Below, piece by piece: positions 9,037 through 17,244 of a DNA stretch of 64,000 nt (its first letter is position 1; every line of letters starts with the position of its first letter). The position numbers were made by a program, and so were the translations under genes. Under the pieces are notes generated by a model that was not told the origin of the DNA, did no database searches, and saw only the letters and a list, made by a program, of their open reading frames with translations. This DNA comes from an uncultured Pseudomonas sp. (GTDB taxonomy: Bacteria > Pseudomonadota > Gammaproteobacteria > Pseudomonadales > Pseudomonadaceae), in assembly GCF_913774235.1 (NCBI RefSeq), contig NZ_CAJYDW010000018.1, positions 186,001 to 250,000 of the forward strand. The letters run 5' to 3'.

Positions 9037-9408
9037 TTATGTCTGATCTAGTTCGTTCTGAAGATCCGAGGCGAGGAGGCTCATCGAGCTAATGTCCAAC
9101 ACCTCTCTGACGGTTGCCGAGAGGTGAGCTGATCGGCGTCGGGACCGGTCAATGACGGTAATTCGGACAGGTCCGTGGCTCGACTCCTGAATGGAGATCT
9201 CGACCTGGTAATGCCATGGAAAAAAGCCTGCGACATAAGCCTTCGTTCTGCTGCTCTGCACCGTGTTACCTGATGGGTTAAGCCTATGAGGGGGCAGGGC
9301 CCAGTCTGCGCTCGACGGGTACGCTTCGCTCAATGGTATCGGGCGCAATCCCGCTCGACGGCGATGGATGGCCTGCCAATTTTCAAGAGGGTGTTCATAG
9401 ACGCTCAC
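9037..9408 (-). CDS. Hypothetical protein
   Basis: A 123-residue open frame starting MSVYEHPLENWQAIHRRRAGL. It has no signal peptide and no recognised domain. The middle (GFFPWHYQVEISIQ, GPVRITVIDRSRRR) looks beta-rich, which argues for a real protein, but overlapping frames exist on the other strand and codon evidence is weak. It sits in the accessory stretch between the GGDEF pair and the fasciclin gene. Confidence 0.4.
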   Translation of the reverse strand: MSVYEHPLENWQAIHRRRAGLRPIPLSEAYPSSADWALPPHRLNPSGNTVQSSRTKAYVAGFFPWHYQVEISIQESSHGPVRITVIDRSRRRSAHLSATVREVLDISSMSLLASDLQNELDQT

Positions 9409-9570
9409 AGGCCGGCGTTCAGGCGTTGGCTAAGGCGTCAACGAACGGGCTGGAAGAGGTCAGAGCTACAAATTTGCTACGAAGCGCAACGGGAGGCTCT
9501 GGAGGCCGCACCAGACGGGCTTTTCGGCCTCGGTCGGCCCGATCCGTCATGGGCAGCCTCAGTACCTGGT

Positions 9571-9603
9571 GGATGCGGATACCCCTTGCAGGTATCCGCA
9601 TCC
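9571..9603. repeat. 13-bp perfect inverted repeat after the fasciclin gene
   Basis: GGATGCGGATACC (9571-9583) pairs with GGTATCCGCATCC (9591-9603) around a 7-base loop, 10 bases beyond the fasciclin stop. It lacks a T-run on the minus strand, so it is an mRNA 3'-end hairpin or a weak terminator. Confidence 0.7.
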
Positions 9604-9613
9604 CGCCTACCCG

Positions 9614-10177
9614 TTACTTCGGCATCAGCACGGTATCGACCACATGGATCACGCCGTTGGACTGCATCACATCGGCGATGGTGACGGCGGCCTTGCCGCC
9701 CTTGGCGTCGACCAGCCAGAGCTTGCCGTCGTGCAGCTTCACGGTGAGATCTTCGCCCTGGACGGTTTTCAGCTTGGTCATGCCGCCATGCATCTTGGCC
9801 TCGGCCATCAACTGCTTGGCGGTGTGGGTACCGGGCACTACGTGGTAGGTCAGGATCTTGGTCAGGTCGGCCTTGTGCTCGGGCTTGACCAGGGTATCGA
9901 CGGTACCGGCCGGTAGCTTGGCGAAGGCTTCGTTGGTCGGGGCGAAGACGGTGAAAGGGCCGCTACCGTTGAGGGTGTCGACCAGACCCGCTGCCTTGAC
10001 GGCAGCCACCAGCGTGGTGTGGTCCTTGGAATTGACCGCGTTCTCGACGATGGTCTTGGATGGGTACATGGGCGCGCCGCCGACCATGACGGTATCCGCG
10101 GCGAAGCTGAGCGGGGCGGTGGCACCTAGGATCGCGAGACTGGCTACAACGGCGATACGCTTGAGCAAGGTGTGCAT
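9614..10177 (-). CDS. Secreted fasciclin-domain protein
   Basis: A 187-residue protein with a Sec signal peptide (LLKRIAVVASLAILGATAPL, cleavage near SFA-A) and one FAS1 domain: the H1 box TLNGSGPFTVFAPTNEAFAKL, a central YHVVPG and the H2 box NGVIHVVDTVLMP. FAS1 proteins are extracellular or periplasmic adhesion-type proteins. The start is the ATG at 10177, preceded by AGGAG; an upstream in-frame extension lacks a signal. It lies directly downstream of an anti-sigma and an ECF sigma gene in the same direction, and is their probable regulatory target. Confidence 0.9.
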   Translation of the reverse strand: MHTLLKRIAVVASLAILGATAPLSFAADTVMVGGAPMYPSKTIVENAVNSKDHTTLVAAVKAAGLVDTLNGSGPFTVFAPTNEAFAKLPAGTVDTLVKPEHKADLTKILTYHVVPGTHTAKQLMAEAKMHGGMTKLKTVQGEDLTVKLHDGKLWLVDAKGGKAAVTIADVMQSNGVIHVVDTVLMPK

Positions 10178-10251
10178 GTTGCGTCTCCTGAGTTCTTCGG
10201 CCCTCCGGATGAGGGTGATGAATGTACGGAGCAGCCCGGCAAACGGATGCA

Positions 10252-10959
10252 TCAAAGCGCGATTATTTTTCCTTGAGCGATGACCGGTCCCGTTGGCGAG
10301 CCGGTCGGCGAACCGGCCCGTGGTTCAAGGGAGACCGCCAGTACCGCCCCTGGCGTCAGTGCCGGTGCGAGTCCGGCGGGTACCGTCAAGGTCACGGCCG
10401 TATCGTCCTGAAGCAGGCCCAGCGAGTGGGGCTTGCCGTCCGCCGTGATGATCCAGGCCTCGGCGCTCCTGTCTGGCCAATTGGACTTGCCAACGGGTAC
10501 GAACAGTAGTTGCCGGCCGTCCCCTTGCAGGGTGACGCTGAACGCCAGGCTGCCATTGCTCTGTTCCAGGCGGGCGAGCAGGGCGGGCGCCTCGACCTGG
10601 ACCGGGCGCAGCAGCACGAGCACCGCCAGCACGAAGGCCGCGGCTAGCGCCAGCCCCGTCGTCCAGCGCCATAGGCGCGGGTTGTTCCAACGGCGGATCG
10701 GCTCGGGTGCCGATTCCTTCGTGGGGAACAGCCGTTGCTGGATACCTTGCCAGACGTGAGCCGGCGGTTCGACGACCGGAAACTCGGGTAGCCAGTCGGC
10801 GAAATGCCGTTGCCAGGCCGCCAACTGCTCCTGGTAAGCAGGCTCCTGCCGCACGAGCTCCTCCACCTGCAGGCGTTCTTCGGCGGACAGTACGCCCAGG
10901 GCGTACTCCGCGATGAGCAGCGACTGCCGGTCAGTAGAAGGGATCTCCTTGTCGTTCAT
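10252..10959 (-). CDS. RskA-like membrane anti-sigma factor
   Basis: A 235-residue protein with an N-terminal cytoplasmic anti-sigma domain (SLLIAEYALGVLSAEERLQ and the paired helices to about residue 75), one transmembrane helix (about 98-118, WTTGLALAAAFVLAVLVLL) and a periplasmic RskA C-terminal domain (ALLARLEQSNGSLAFSV, FVPVG, AWIITADGKPHSLG). It should hold the co-translated ECF sigma factor at the membrane. The ATG at 10959 overlaps the sigma stop by four bases. No zinc-binding HxxxCxxC is seen, as in other RskA-type proteins. Confidence 0.87.
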   Translation of the reverse strand: MNDKEIPSTDRQSLLIAEYALGVLSAEERLQVEELVRQEPAYQEQLAAWQRHFADWLPEFPVVEPPAHVWQGIQQRLFPTKESAPEPIRRWNNPRLWRWTTGLALAAAFVLAVLVLLRPVQVEAPALLARLEQSNGSLAFSVTLQGDGRQLLFVPVGKSNWPDRSAEAWIITADGKPHSLGLLQDDTAVTLTVPAGLAPALTPGAVLAVSLEPRAGSPTGSPTGPVIAQGKIIAL

Positions 10960-11531
10960 AGGCCCAGGCACGCTCGTAGTTGCAGGAGGCCACGCCGAAT
11001 CCAGCTTTTCATCGTGCCGAGCGCGATGCTGTGGCGGGCAGCCAGTTCGGCATAGGAGTAGCCCTCGAAGAAGGCGACCCGGATATAGGTCTGCTGATCC
11101 TTGCCCAGGGTTTTCAGACAGTGATCGATCTGGCGACTCTGGCGATGGGCTTCGAAGTCTTCGGCGACTGACTGGGTTGCCGGCTTCTCGGCGAGGCTGT
11201 CGAGCGACTCGTGGCGATGTTGGGCGCGGCGTCGGTCGATGGCCTTGTGCCGCGCCAGCGTCGCCATCCAGGTCAGGGCGCTGGAAAGCCTGGCATCGAA
11301 GGTATCGGCCTTGAGCCAGATGGCGGTATAGGCCTCCTGCAGTACCTCTTCCGCCTCCGCGCGATCTCCCACGTACTGCAGGCATACGCCGAACAGCCTG
11401 CTCGAAGTCACGCGGTAGAGCGTTTCGAAGGCCAGGCGATTACCCTGGCCACAGGCCTGCAGCAGGACATTGAGCGCGACGGGCTCGGGATTGGGTTCAG
11501 GGGTGGCCGATGCGGCGGATCTGCTCGTCAA
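10956..11531 (-). CDS. ECF sigma factor (SigK-like)
   Basis: A 191-residue group 4 sigma factor. Region 2 reads AFETLYRVTSSRLFGVCLQYVGDRAEAEEVLQEAYTAIW and region 4 reads FEGYSYAELAARHSIALGTMKSWIRRGLLQLR, the usual helix-turn-helix. It should direct RNA polymerase to promoters of its own operon and the fasciclin gene. The only start the frame allows at its 5' end is TTG at 11531, because a stop codon lies just before; a later start is possible. Co-translated with the RskA-like anti-sigma. The SigK/RskA/fasciclin combination parallels the mycobacterial sigK-rskA-mpt70/83 system. Confidence 0.88.
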   Translation of the reverse strand: MTSRSAASATPEPNPEPVALNVLLQACGQGNRLAFETLYRVTSSRLFGVCLQYVGDRAEAEEVLQEAYTAIWLKADTFDARLSSALTWMATLARHKAIDRRRAQHRHESLDSLAEKPATQSVAEDFEAHRQSRQIDHCLKTLGKDQQTYIRVAFFEGYSYAELAARHSIALGTMKSWIRRGLLQLRACLGL

Positions 11532-11877
11532 GGATGGCGTTCCGAAAGGAGGCGCAGCAGTATTTTATTGTTGCCCGGCAATGGCTGCGCTGCGATGAGC
11601 TCTGAAGTGCTGGTCCTGACGGCTTCACTCCCCAGCCAACTGGAAGAGCGACGGGCGATGGGTTCGATTTACCATCGAATCGACGGTTTCGCAATCGCGA
11701 TTACCGACGTGCGCGAACGCCCTCTCGACTGGCGGGTGGCTGGATGCCTGGCTGGCTCCCTTTGCGTATCCACCCCTTGACCACCTTTACACAAGCCTAC
11801 ATACCAATCCATAGCTGCCTCGCGGGCTGAGCGGCTAGCATGCAGCTCCAGATCGTCTGACTGTTCAGGTAACCCCG
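11532..11877. other. Divergent promoter region
   Basis: About 345 bases between the minus-strand ECF operon and the plus-strand response regulator. Both promoters must lie here. Short open frames in it show no protein-like features, and I could not pick a convincing -35/-10 pair or sigma autoregulation motif. Confidence 0.4.
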
Positions 11878-12618
11878 ATGTCGCTTCCATCCGAATCCCC
11901 GCGCTGGACGTCCCGCATTCTGCTGGTGGATGACGATCCGCCGATTCGTGAGCTGATCTGCGGGTATCTGGCGCGCTTCAGCATCCAGGCGCGGGGGGTG
12001 GGCGATGGGCGGGAGATGCGTCAGGCGCTGGCGGAGGAGACGTTCGACCTGGTCGTGCTGGATCTGATGCTGCCAGGAGAGGATGGCCTGTCGCTCTGCC
12101 GGGCGCTACGGCGGGACAGCGGCATTCCAATCCTGATGCTGACCGCCCAGTGCGAACCCGCCGATCGGATCATCGGCCTGGAGCTCGGCGCCGACGACTA
12201 CATGGCCAAGCCGTTCGAGCCGCGGGAGCTGGTGGCCCGTATCCAGTCGGTGTTGCGGCGGACGCAGGACAATCGCCACGCCCCGCGCAAGGCGCCGCGG
12301 ACCTGTGTCAGCTTCGATGGGTGGAAGCTGGACGGGGTCCTGCACCAGTTGCATTCGCCGGCGGGGGTGATGGTGCCCCTGTCCAATGCCGAGGTGCGGC
12401 TGCTGTGGGTGTTCATCGAGCACCCGCGCCATGTCCTGAGTCGGGAGCAATTGCTGGATGCCACGCGGGGGCGGGCCATCGAGGCCTTCGATCGGAGCAT
12501 CGACCTGCAGGTGTCCCGCTTGCGGCAGAAGCTGGGGGATGATCCCCGCGCGCCACAACTGATCAAGACGGTGCGCGGAGAAGGCTATCTGTTCGATGCC
12601 AAGCAGATAGGTGCCTAG
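11878..12618 (+). CDS. OmpR-family response regulator
   Basis: A 246-residue regulator. The receiver domain (about residues 13-128) has the DDD acidic pocket, phospho-acceptor Asp in LVVLDLMLPG, the switch Thr (MLTAQ) and Lys (MAKPF). The winged-helix DNA-binding domain (about 140-240) ends RSIDLQVSRLRQKLGDDPRAPQLIKTVRGEGYLF. It is closest in style to OmpR. The sensor kinase gene starts two bases after its stop, so they form one operon. The stimulus is unknown. Confidence 0.92.
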   Translation: MSLPSESPRWTSRILLVDDDPPIRELICGYLARFSIQARGVGDGREMRQALAEETFDLVVLDLMLPGEDGLSLCRALRRDSGIPILMLTAQCEPADRIIGLELGADDYMAKPFEPRELVARIQSVLRRTQDNRHAPRKAPRTCVSFDGWKLDGVLHQLHSPAGVMVPLSNAEVRLLWVFIEHPRHVLSREQLLDATRGRAIEAFDRSIDLQVSRLRQKLGDDPRAPQLIKTVRGEGYLFDAKQIGA

Positions 12619-12620
12619 CC

Positions 12621-13688
12621 ATGCGGCGCCTGGATACCTTGTTCGCGCGGCTGTTCGGGGTGTTTCTGCTGGCCATCCTGCTCGGCCACCTGCTGGCGTT
12701 CTTCTGGTTCCGCCATGAGTTCGGCGACCGCCCGCCGCCCCGGCCGCCGCTAGCGATGCGGGAAGCGCCCTTTGAGCCGCCACCGCCGTTTCGGGATCAC
12801 TTTGCCGACGGTGAGCCCAGTTGGTGGCGACGGGTGGAATGGCTACTGGGCGGCCCCCTGGTGTTCCAGCTCAGCTCCCTGGTGATCGCCGCCTGGCTGG
12901 GCGCCCGTTTGCTGACGCGGCCGTTGCGCCAGCTGACGCAGACCGCGGAGCATCTGAGCCACAATCTCGATGGCTCGCCCATTCCGGTCACCGGTCCCTG
13001 GGAAACCCGCGAGGCTGCCCGGGCGCTCAATCGCATGCACCAGCACCTGCTCGAGCAGATCCAGCAGCGCGGCCGCATGCTCACCGCCATCTCTCACGAC
13101 CTGCGCACGCCCCTGGCCCGGGTGAAGCTGCGCATCGAAGACATCGACGATCCGCGGCTGCATGCCCGGGTCAGCCAGGACGTGGACGACATGATCGCCT
13201 TGCTCGACGGCACCCTGAGGTATCTGCGCGAACAGCATCGCGAGGAGTGCCCGGTGCTGTGCGATGTCCAGGCGCTGGTCGAGGCCATGGCCGAGGATGC
13301 CGAGGAGGAGGGCGCCCAGGTGTCCGTCGAGGGGACCTGCGTGCCCTTGTGGGTGGCACCCATGGCGCTGCGTTCGTGCCTGACTAATCTGCTGCAGAAT
13401 GCCCTGCGCTACGCCGGGCACGCGGAAATCCGCCTGGTGGAACGACCCGATCGCCTGATCATTCGTATCGTCGATCATGGCCCGGGCATTCCCGCGGCCT
13501 TGCATGAGGCGGTCTTCGAGCCCTTCTATCGCCTCGAAGGCTCACGCAACAGATCGTCCGGTGGCACGGGGCTGGGGCTGGCCATTGCCCGTGAGGCTGC
13601 GGCGCACATGGGCGGCGAGCTGAATCTCGAGGAAACGCCCGGGGGCGGCCTGACCTGCCAGGTGACGTTGCATCGCTCGCCACCCTAG
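12621..13688 (+). CDS. EnvZ-type sensor histidine kinase
   Basis: A 355-residue inner-membrane kinase: a transmembrane helix near residues 8-28, a short proline-rich periplasmic loop (RPPPRPPL and FEPPPPF), a second helix near 72-95, HAMP, a HisKA box AISHDLRTPLARVKLRIED with the phosphorylated His near residue 158, and an HATPase domain (NLLQNALRYA, DHGPGIP, GTGLGLAI). It should phosphorylate the upstream OmpR-like regulator. The tiny periplasmic loop argues against a large-ligand sensor; signal may come through the membrane or a partner. Confidence 0.92.
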   Translation: MRRLDTLFARLFGVFLLAILLGHLLAFFWFRHEFGDRPPPRPPLAMREAPFEPPPPFRDHFADGEPSWWRRVEWLLGGPLVFQLSSLVIAAWLGARLLTRPLRQLTQTAEHLSHNLDGSPIPVTGPWETREAARALNRMHQHLLEQIQQRGRMLTAISHDLRTPLARVKLRIEDIDDPRLHARVSQDVDDMIALLDGTLRYLREQHREECPVLCDVQALVEAMAEDAEEEGAQVSVEGTCVPLWVAPMALRSCLTNLLQNALRYAGHAEIRLVERPDRLIIRIVDHGPGIPAALHEAVFEPFYRLEGSRNRSSGGTGLGLAIAREAAAHMGGELNLEETPGGGLTCQVTLHRSPP

Positions 13689-13790
13689 TGTGTCGGTGGG
13701 CATACAAAGGCGGTAAATCGCCGATACGTGGCGACTGGATACTGGAGCGTGCGGGATACCTACGTCCCGCATCTTCCAGGAGAAATTCCC

Positions 13791-14366
13791 ATGATCAGCG
13801 GAATAGGCAGTGGCTACTCCAGCTACTACGGCAGTGCCAGCGCGATCAAAGGCAACTGCAGCAATAGCGGCAGCGCGGACCAGAGCATCAGTGGCAGCGA
13901 TGACGACAATCCGCTGAAGAAGCTGTTCAGCAAGCTCGATAGCGACGGCGATGGCACCATCAGCAAGAGCGAGCTCACTACCGCCGCCAGTGCGGCCAGT
14001 GACAGCCAGGACAGCGATGCTGCGAGCGGTGACATCGACGTCGACAAGCTCCTCGGCATGCTCGATCAAAACGGCGATGGCAGCGTGGGCGAGAGCGAAT
14101 TCGCTTCGGTATTCGCGCCGCCGCCCACGGGTGAAGGCCAGGGCTCCGGTGAGGGCTTGGCCAGCAGCGAAGGTAGCGACGGACGCATGCCGCCACCCCC
14201 ACCGCCGAAGCCTGGCGCGGCTCAGTCCTCGTCCAGCGACACGACCAGCCAGACCACCTCGACTCCCTACGATCAGTTGGTCCAGGCAGTGTTGCGTCAG
14301 TACCAGAGTATTGGCAGCTATGGCACTTCCAGCAGCTCCAGCAGTGGGCTGAGCGTCGCCGCCTGA
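13791..14366 (+). CDS. EF-hand calcium-binding protein, low-complexity (XopAW-like)
   Basis: A 191-residue protein with two canonical EF-hand loops, DSDGDGTISKSE (residues 50-61) and DQNGDGSVGESE (92-103), so it should bind Ca2+. The N-terminus (MISGIGSGYSSYYGS) and the C-terminal third are Ser/Gly/Thr-rich, with a proline run near 130-136. There is no classical Sec signal. Such proteins are often named XopAW-like effectors in databases, but no type III secretion gene is present here and secretion is unproved. The ATG at 13791 has AGGAG upstream, which decides it over an upstream in-frame start. Confidence 0.75.
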   Translation: MISGIGSGYSSYYGSASAIKGNCSNSGSADQSISGSDDDNPLKKLFSKLDSDGDGTISKSELTTAASAASDSQDSDAASGDIDVDKLLGMLDQNGDGSVGESEFASVFAPPPTGEGQGSGEGLASSEGSDGRMPPPPPPKPGAAQSSSSDTTSQTTSTPYDQLVQAVLRQYQSIGSYGTSSSSSSGLSVAA

Positions 14367-14588
14367 TCGAGCCGCCGCGAGGGTGGGTGGTGCGTTCGGG
14401 CGTTGTGCCATCCTCCCGCGGTGCTCGACGGTTCGCGCTTGGGTTCGTTCCAGGCGTCGGTCGCACTGCTGATCACCTCGCTCGGCCTTCGTTGGACGCG
14501 CTCGCGCAGCGGGGGCGGCCGACCTCCCAGAAAACGCTGTTGTTTCAGGATGTTGCGCGGGCACGCATCTAACGTATCTCAAGAAATT

Positions 14589-14601
14589 GTTATGATATAA
14601 C
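14589..14601. promoter_or_regulatory. Zur-box-like operator upstream of the ABC importer
   Basis: GTTATGATATAAC differs at one position from the 13-bp core GTTATANTATAAC of the gammaproteobacterial zinc uptake regulator box, and a GAAAT lies just before it. It is about 180 bases upstream of the substrate-binding protein gene. The rest of the 14367-14779 gap holds no convincing gene. If real, Zur would repress the importer and porin when zinc is plentiful. Confidence 0.6.
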
Positions 14602-14779
14602 GTGCGCCTTTCGTCGGATGGCTCAGGCGCAAGCCGCTAGCCGGATCGCCTGAGGGCGGTTTGCAGCCTGAGGGGCGTGCAGCGCCGTCAGCCATCCTGG
14701 ACCCGCAGAACCCGCCGCGTTGCGCTTCCTGCTATCGCGGCTCGGCGCTGCGCTGAGACAGTCGCTCGTAAGGAACACC

Positions 14780-16312
14780 ATGTTTATCCCGCGCTCCTTC
14801 CGCTCCGCCGTTACCGCTTCGACGTTGACCCTTCTAGCCTTGCCAGGTGCCTTCGCCCAGGACCGGGTGTTCGACGTGGTCGGCCCCTTCGAGATCGGCG
14901 GCCTGGATCCGTCGATCTCCGGCTTCGTCTTCCAGCGCATGCAGATCGCGGAGACCTTGCTGGAGGCGGATGCCCAGGGGCAGCCTGCACCTGGGCTGGC
15001 GGAGAGGTGGCAGGCGTCGGCGGATGGCAGGACCTGGCGGCTTTCCCTGCGCCAGGGGGTGAGCTTCCATGATGGCAGCCCGCTCACGGCTGCGGCTGCC
15101 GCCGCTGCCTTGAACGCTGCGCGGGGCAAGCCCGGCGTGCTCAGGCAGGCCGGCATAGAGTCGGTCGACGCGGAAGGCAACGAGGTGGTGATCCAGCTCG
15201 CCAGGCCCTTCCGGCCGCTGCTGGCGCTGTTGGCCCATTCCTCCACCAACATCCTCGCGCCGGCGGCCTACGATGCGGAAGGCAAGGTGCAGAAGATCAT
15301 CGGCACGGGGCCTTATCAGCTAACCCTGCTGGAACCGCCCCAGCGCCTGGCTGCGGAGCGTTTCGCCGGTTACTGGGGAGCCAAGCCGGAGATCGCCAGG
15401 ACGACCTACCTGGCCGCTGGCCGCGGCGAGACCCGTACCCTGATGGCCGAGAGTGGGGACGCCGAACTGGTGTTCCAGCTGGATCCGCCGAGCATCGCCA
15501 AGCTCAAGCGCTCTAGCAGCCTCAAGGTGCTGATCGAGCCGGTTCCCCGAGTGGTACTGCTGACTCCTAACTCCGCTGCCGGGGCCACCGCGCCGGTCGA
15601 GGTTCGTCAGGCGTTGAGTCTGGCCATCCAGCGCGAGGGGGTAGCCGCCGCCGTGCTGCGTGCACCGGGTACCGCAGCGACCCAGCTGTTCGCCAAGAAC
15701 GTGCCTGCCTGGCATGACCCTGAGCTGGCGCCGCTGGCCTACGATCCCGCGGCTTCGCGCAAGCTGCTGGCCGGGCAGGGCTGGACGCCGGGCAGCGATG
15801 GCATCCTGCAAAAGGACGGCACGCCGCTCAGGCTCAAGCTGCTGACCTACTCCGATCGTCCGGAACTGCCGCTGATCGCCACGGCGCTGCAGGCACAGTT
15901 GCGTGAGGTGGGGGTGGACGTGGAGGTCGCCGTGCAGAACTCCAGCGCCATTCCCGCCGCCCATAACGATGGCTCGCTGCAGTTGGCGCTCTATGGTCGT
16001 AACTTCGCGCTGGTGCCTGATCCCCTGGTCACGCTGCTCAACGATTTCAGTCACGGCGGGGCCGAGTGGGGGCCGTTGGGCTGGCAGAACCCCACTTTCG
16101 ACCAGGCACTGGCGGCTCTGTTGACCACCAACGACCCTGCCGAGCAGCAGCGGCATCGCCGCATCGCCATGGCCCAGGTGCAGCAGGAACTGCCGGTAAT
16201 TCCGGTGGCCTGGTATCGACAGACCCTCGCCGTGTCCACTGCCGTTGAAGGGGCGGCCATCGATCCCTTCGAGCGGACCTTCGGCCTGAGCAAGCTGCGG
16301 TGGGTCGAATGA
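14780..16312 (+). CDS. ABC importer substrate-binding protein, NikA/DppA family (SBP_bac_5)
   Basis: A 510-residue periplasmic binding protein with a Sec signal (FRSAVTASTLTLLALPGAFA, cut before QDRVFD). It is of cluster C: GLAERWQASADGRTWRLSLRQGVSFHDGSPLTA near the N-terminus and GTGPYQLTLLEPPQ in the middle are typical. This family binds nickel or zinc chelates, peptides or opines. The ATG at 14780 has AAGGA upstream. It heads a five-gene set (binding protein, two permeases, fused ATPase, porin). A Zur-like site upstream makes a metal complex the leading idea; a peptide ligand remains possible. Confidence 0.88.
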   Translation: MFIPRSFRSAVTASTLTLLALPGAFAQDRVFDVVGPFEIGGLDPSISGFVFQRMQIAETLLEADAQGQPAPGLAERWQASADGRTWRLSLRQGVSFHDGSPLTAAAAAAALNAARGKPGVLRQAGIESVDAEGNEVVIQLARPFRPLLALLAHSSTNILAPAAYDAEGKVQKIIGTGPYQLTLLEPPQRLAAERFAGYWGAKPEIARTTYLAAGRGETRTLMAESGDAELVFQLDPPSIAKLKRSSSLKVLIEPVPRVVLLTPNSAAGATAPVEVRQALSLAIQREGVAAAVLRAPGTAATQLFAKNVPAWHDPELAPLAYDPAASRKLLAGQGWTPGSDGILQKDGTPLRLKLLTYSDRPELPLIATALQAQLREVGVDVEVAVQNSSAIPAAHNDGSLQLALYGRNFALVPDPLVTLLNDFSHGGAEWGPLGWQNPTFDQALAALLTTNDPAEQQRHRRIAMAQVQQELPVIPVAWYRQTLAVSTAVEGAAIDPFERTFGLSKLRWVE

Positions 16313-17244
16313 CGCGCCTGTTGACCTTCCGTCTGCTACAGGCAGGCCTGGTGGCCTTGCTGGTGGGCGCTCTGACGTTCCTCTTCATGAGTCTGCTGCC
16401 GGGCGATGCCGCCTACCGGATCGCCGCCGGCCGCTATGGCTACGATCTGGTGGATAGCGCCGCCGCCGAGGCGGTGCGTGCGGAGCTCGATCTCGACCAG
16501 CCGCTGCTGTGGCGCTTCCTGGCCTGGATCGGCGCGCTGCTGACCCTGGATCTCGGCCATTCGCTGGTCTCCGGCAAGCCGGTGATCGAGGTGGTCGCTC
16601 ACGAGCTGGGCAGCTCCATTCGCCTGGCGATTGGCGCCGTCTGCGTATCCTTGCTGATCGGCCCGCCGCTGGGGGTGCTGGCCGGGCTGCGACCGGGCCG
16701 CCTGCTGGATCGTTTCGTGCTGGTGCTGACCACGGCGATCCGGGCGCTGCCGCAATTCGTGCTGGGGGTGATCTTCGTGCTGCTGTTCGCCATCTCCTGG
16801 CAGCTGTTTCCGGCGGCCGGGCATGGCACCTTCTGGCACAGCGTGTTGCCGACCTTGACCCTGGCCCTGGGGCTGGCATCGGTGTCGTCCCGGGTGGCCC
16901 GGGATGCCACCGTCGAGGTGGCCGCCTCGGCCTACTACGGCTTCGGCCGCCTCAAGGGGCTGCGCGGTGCCAGCGTCTTCCTGCGCCATGGGCTGCGCAA
17001 CATCGGTGTGCCGGTGGTGACCTACCTGGGCGTGCAACTGGTGTATCTCATCGAGGGCGTGGTGGTGGTGGAGACGCTGTTCGCCTGGCCGGGCATCGGC
17101 CATGGCCTGGTCCACGCCATCGTCCAGCGCGACGTACCCATGGTCCAGGGCACGGCCCTGGCGATGGGACTACTCTTCGTCATCCTCAATACGGTCGTCG
17201 ATCTCGCCAACCATCTGCTCGATCCGCGCGGGAGGAACGTATGA
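16309..17244 (+). CDS. ABC importer permease, NikB/DppB family
   Basis: A 311-residue inner-membrane permease with about six transmembrane helices. It starts TRLLTFRLLQAGLVALLVGALTF and has the long periplasmic region after helix 1 typical of DppB/NikB, and an EAA-type loop (ASAYYGFGRLKGLRGASVFLRHGLRNIGVP) that contacts the ATPase. The ATG overlaps the stop of the binding-protein gene, and the next gene overlaps this one by four bases, so the operon is translationally coupled. Confidence 0.92.
   Translation: MTRLLTFRLLQAGLVALLVGALTFLFMSLLPGDAAYRIAAGRYGYDLVDSAAAEAVRAELDLDQPLLWRFLAWIGALLTLDLGHSLVSGKPVIEVVAHELGSSIRLAIGAVCVSLLIGPPLGVLAGLRPGRLLDRFVLVLTTAIRALPQFVLGVIFVLLFAISWQLFPAAGHGTFWHSVLPTLTLALGLASVSSRVARDATVEVAASAYYGFGRLKGLRGASVFLRHGLRNIGVPVVTYLGVQLVYLIEGVVVVETLFAWPGIGHGLVHAIVQRDVPMVQGTALAMGLLFVILNTVVDLANHLLDPRGRNV

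Noticed and set aside
10960-11385. Long N-terminal extension of the anti-sigma frame
   Set aside because: It is the shadow of the ECF sigma gene in another frame; the ATG at 10959 gives a proper anti-sigma N-terminus and overlaps the sigma stop.
16509-17240. Upstream extension of the second permease frame
   Set aside because: It lies in a different frame of the first permease gene, is Arg/Gly/Pro-rich and has no membrane segments; the ATG at 17241 has a strong ribosome site.
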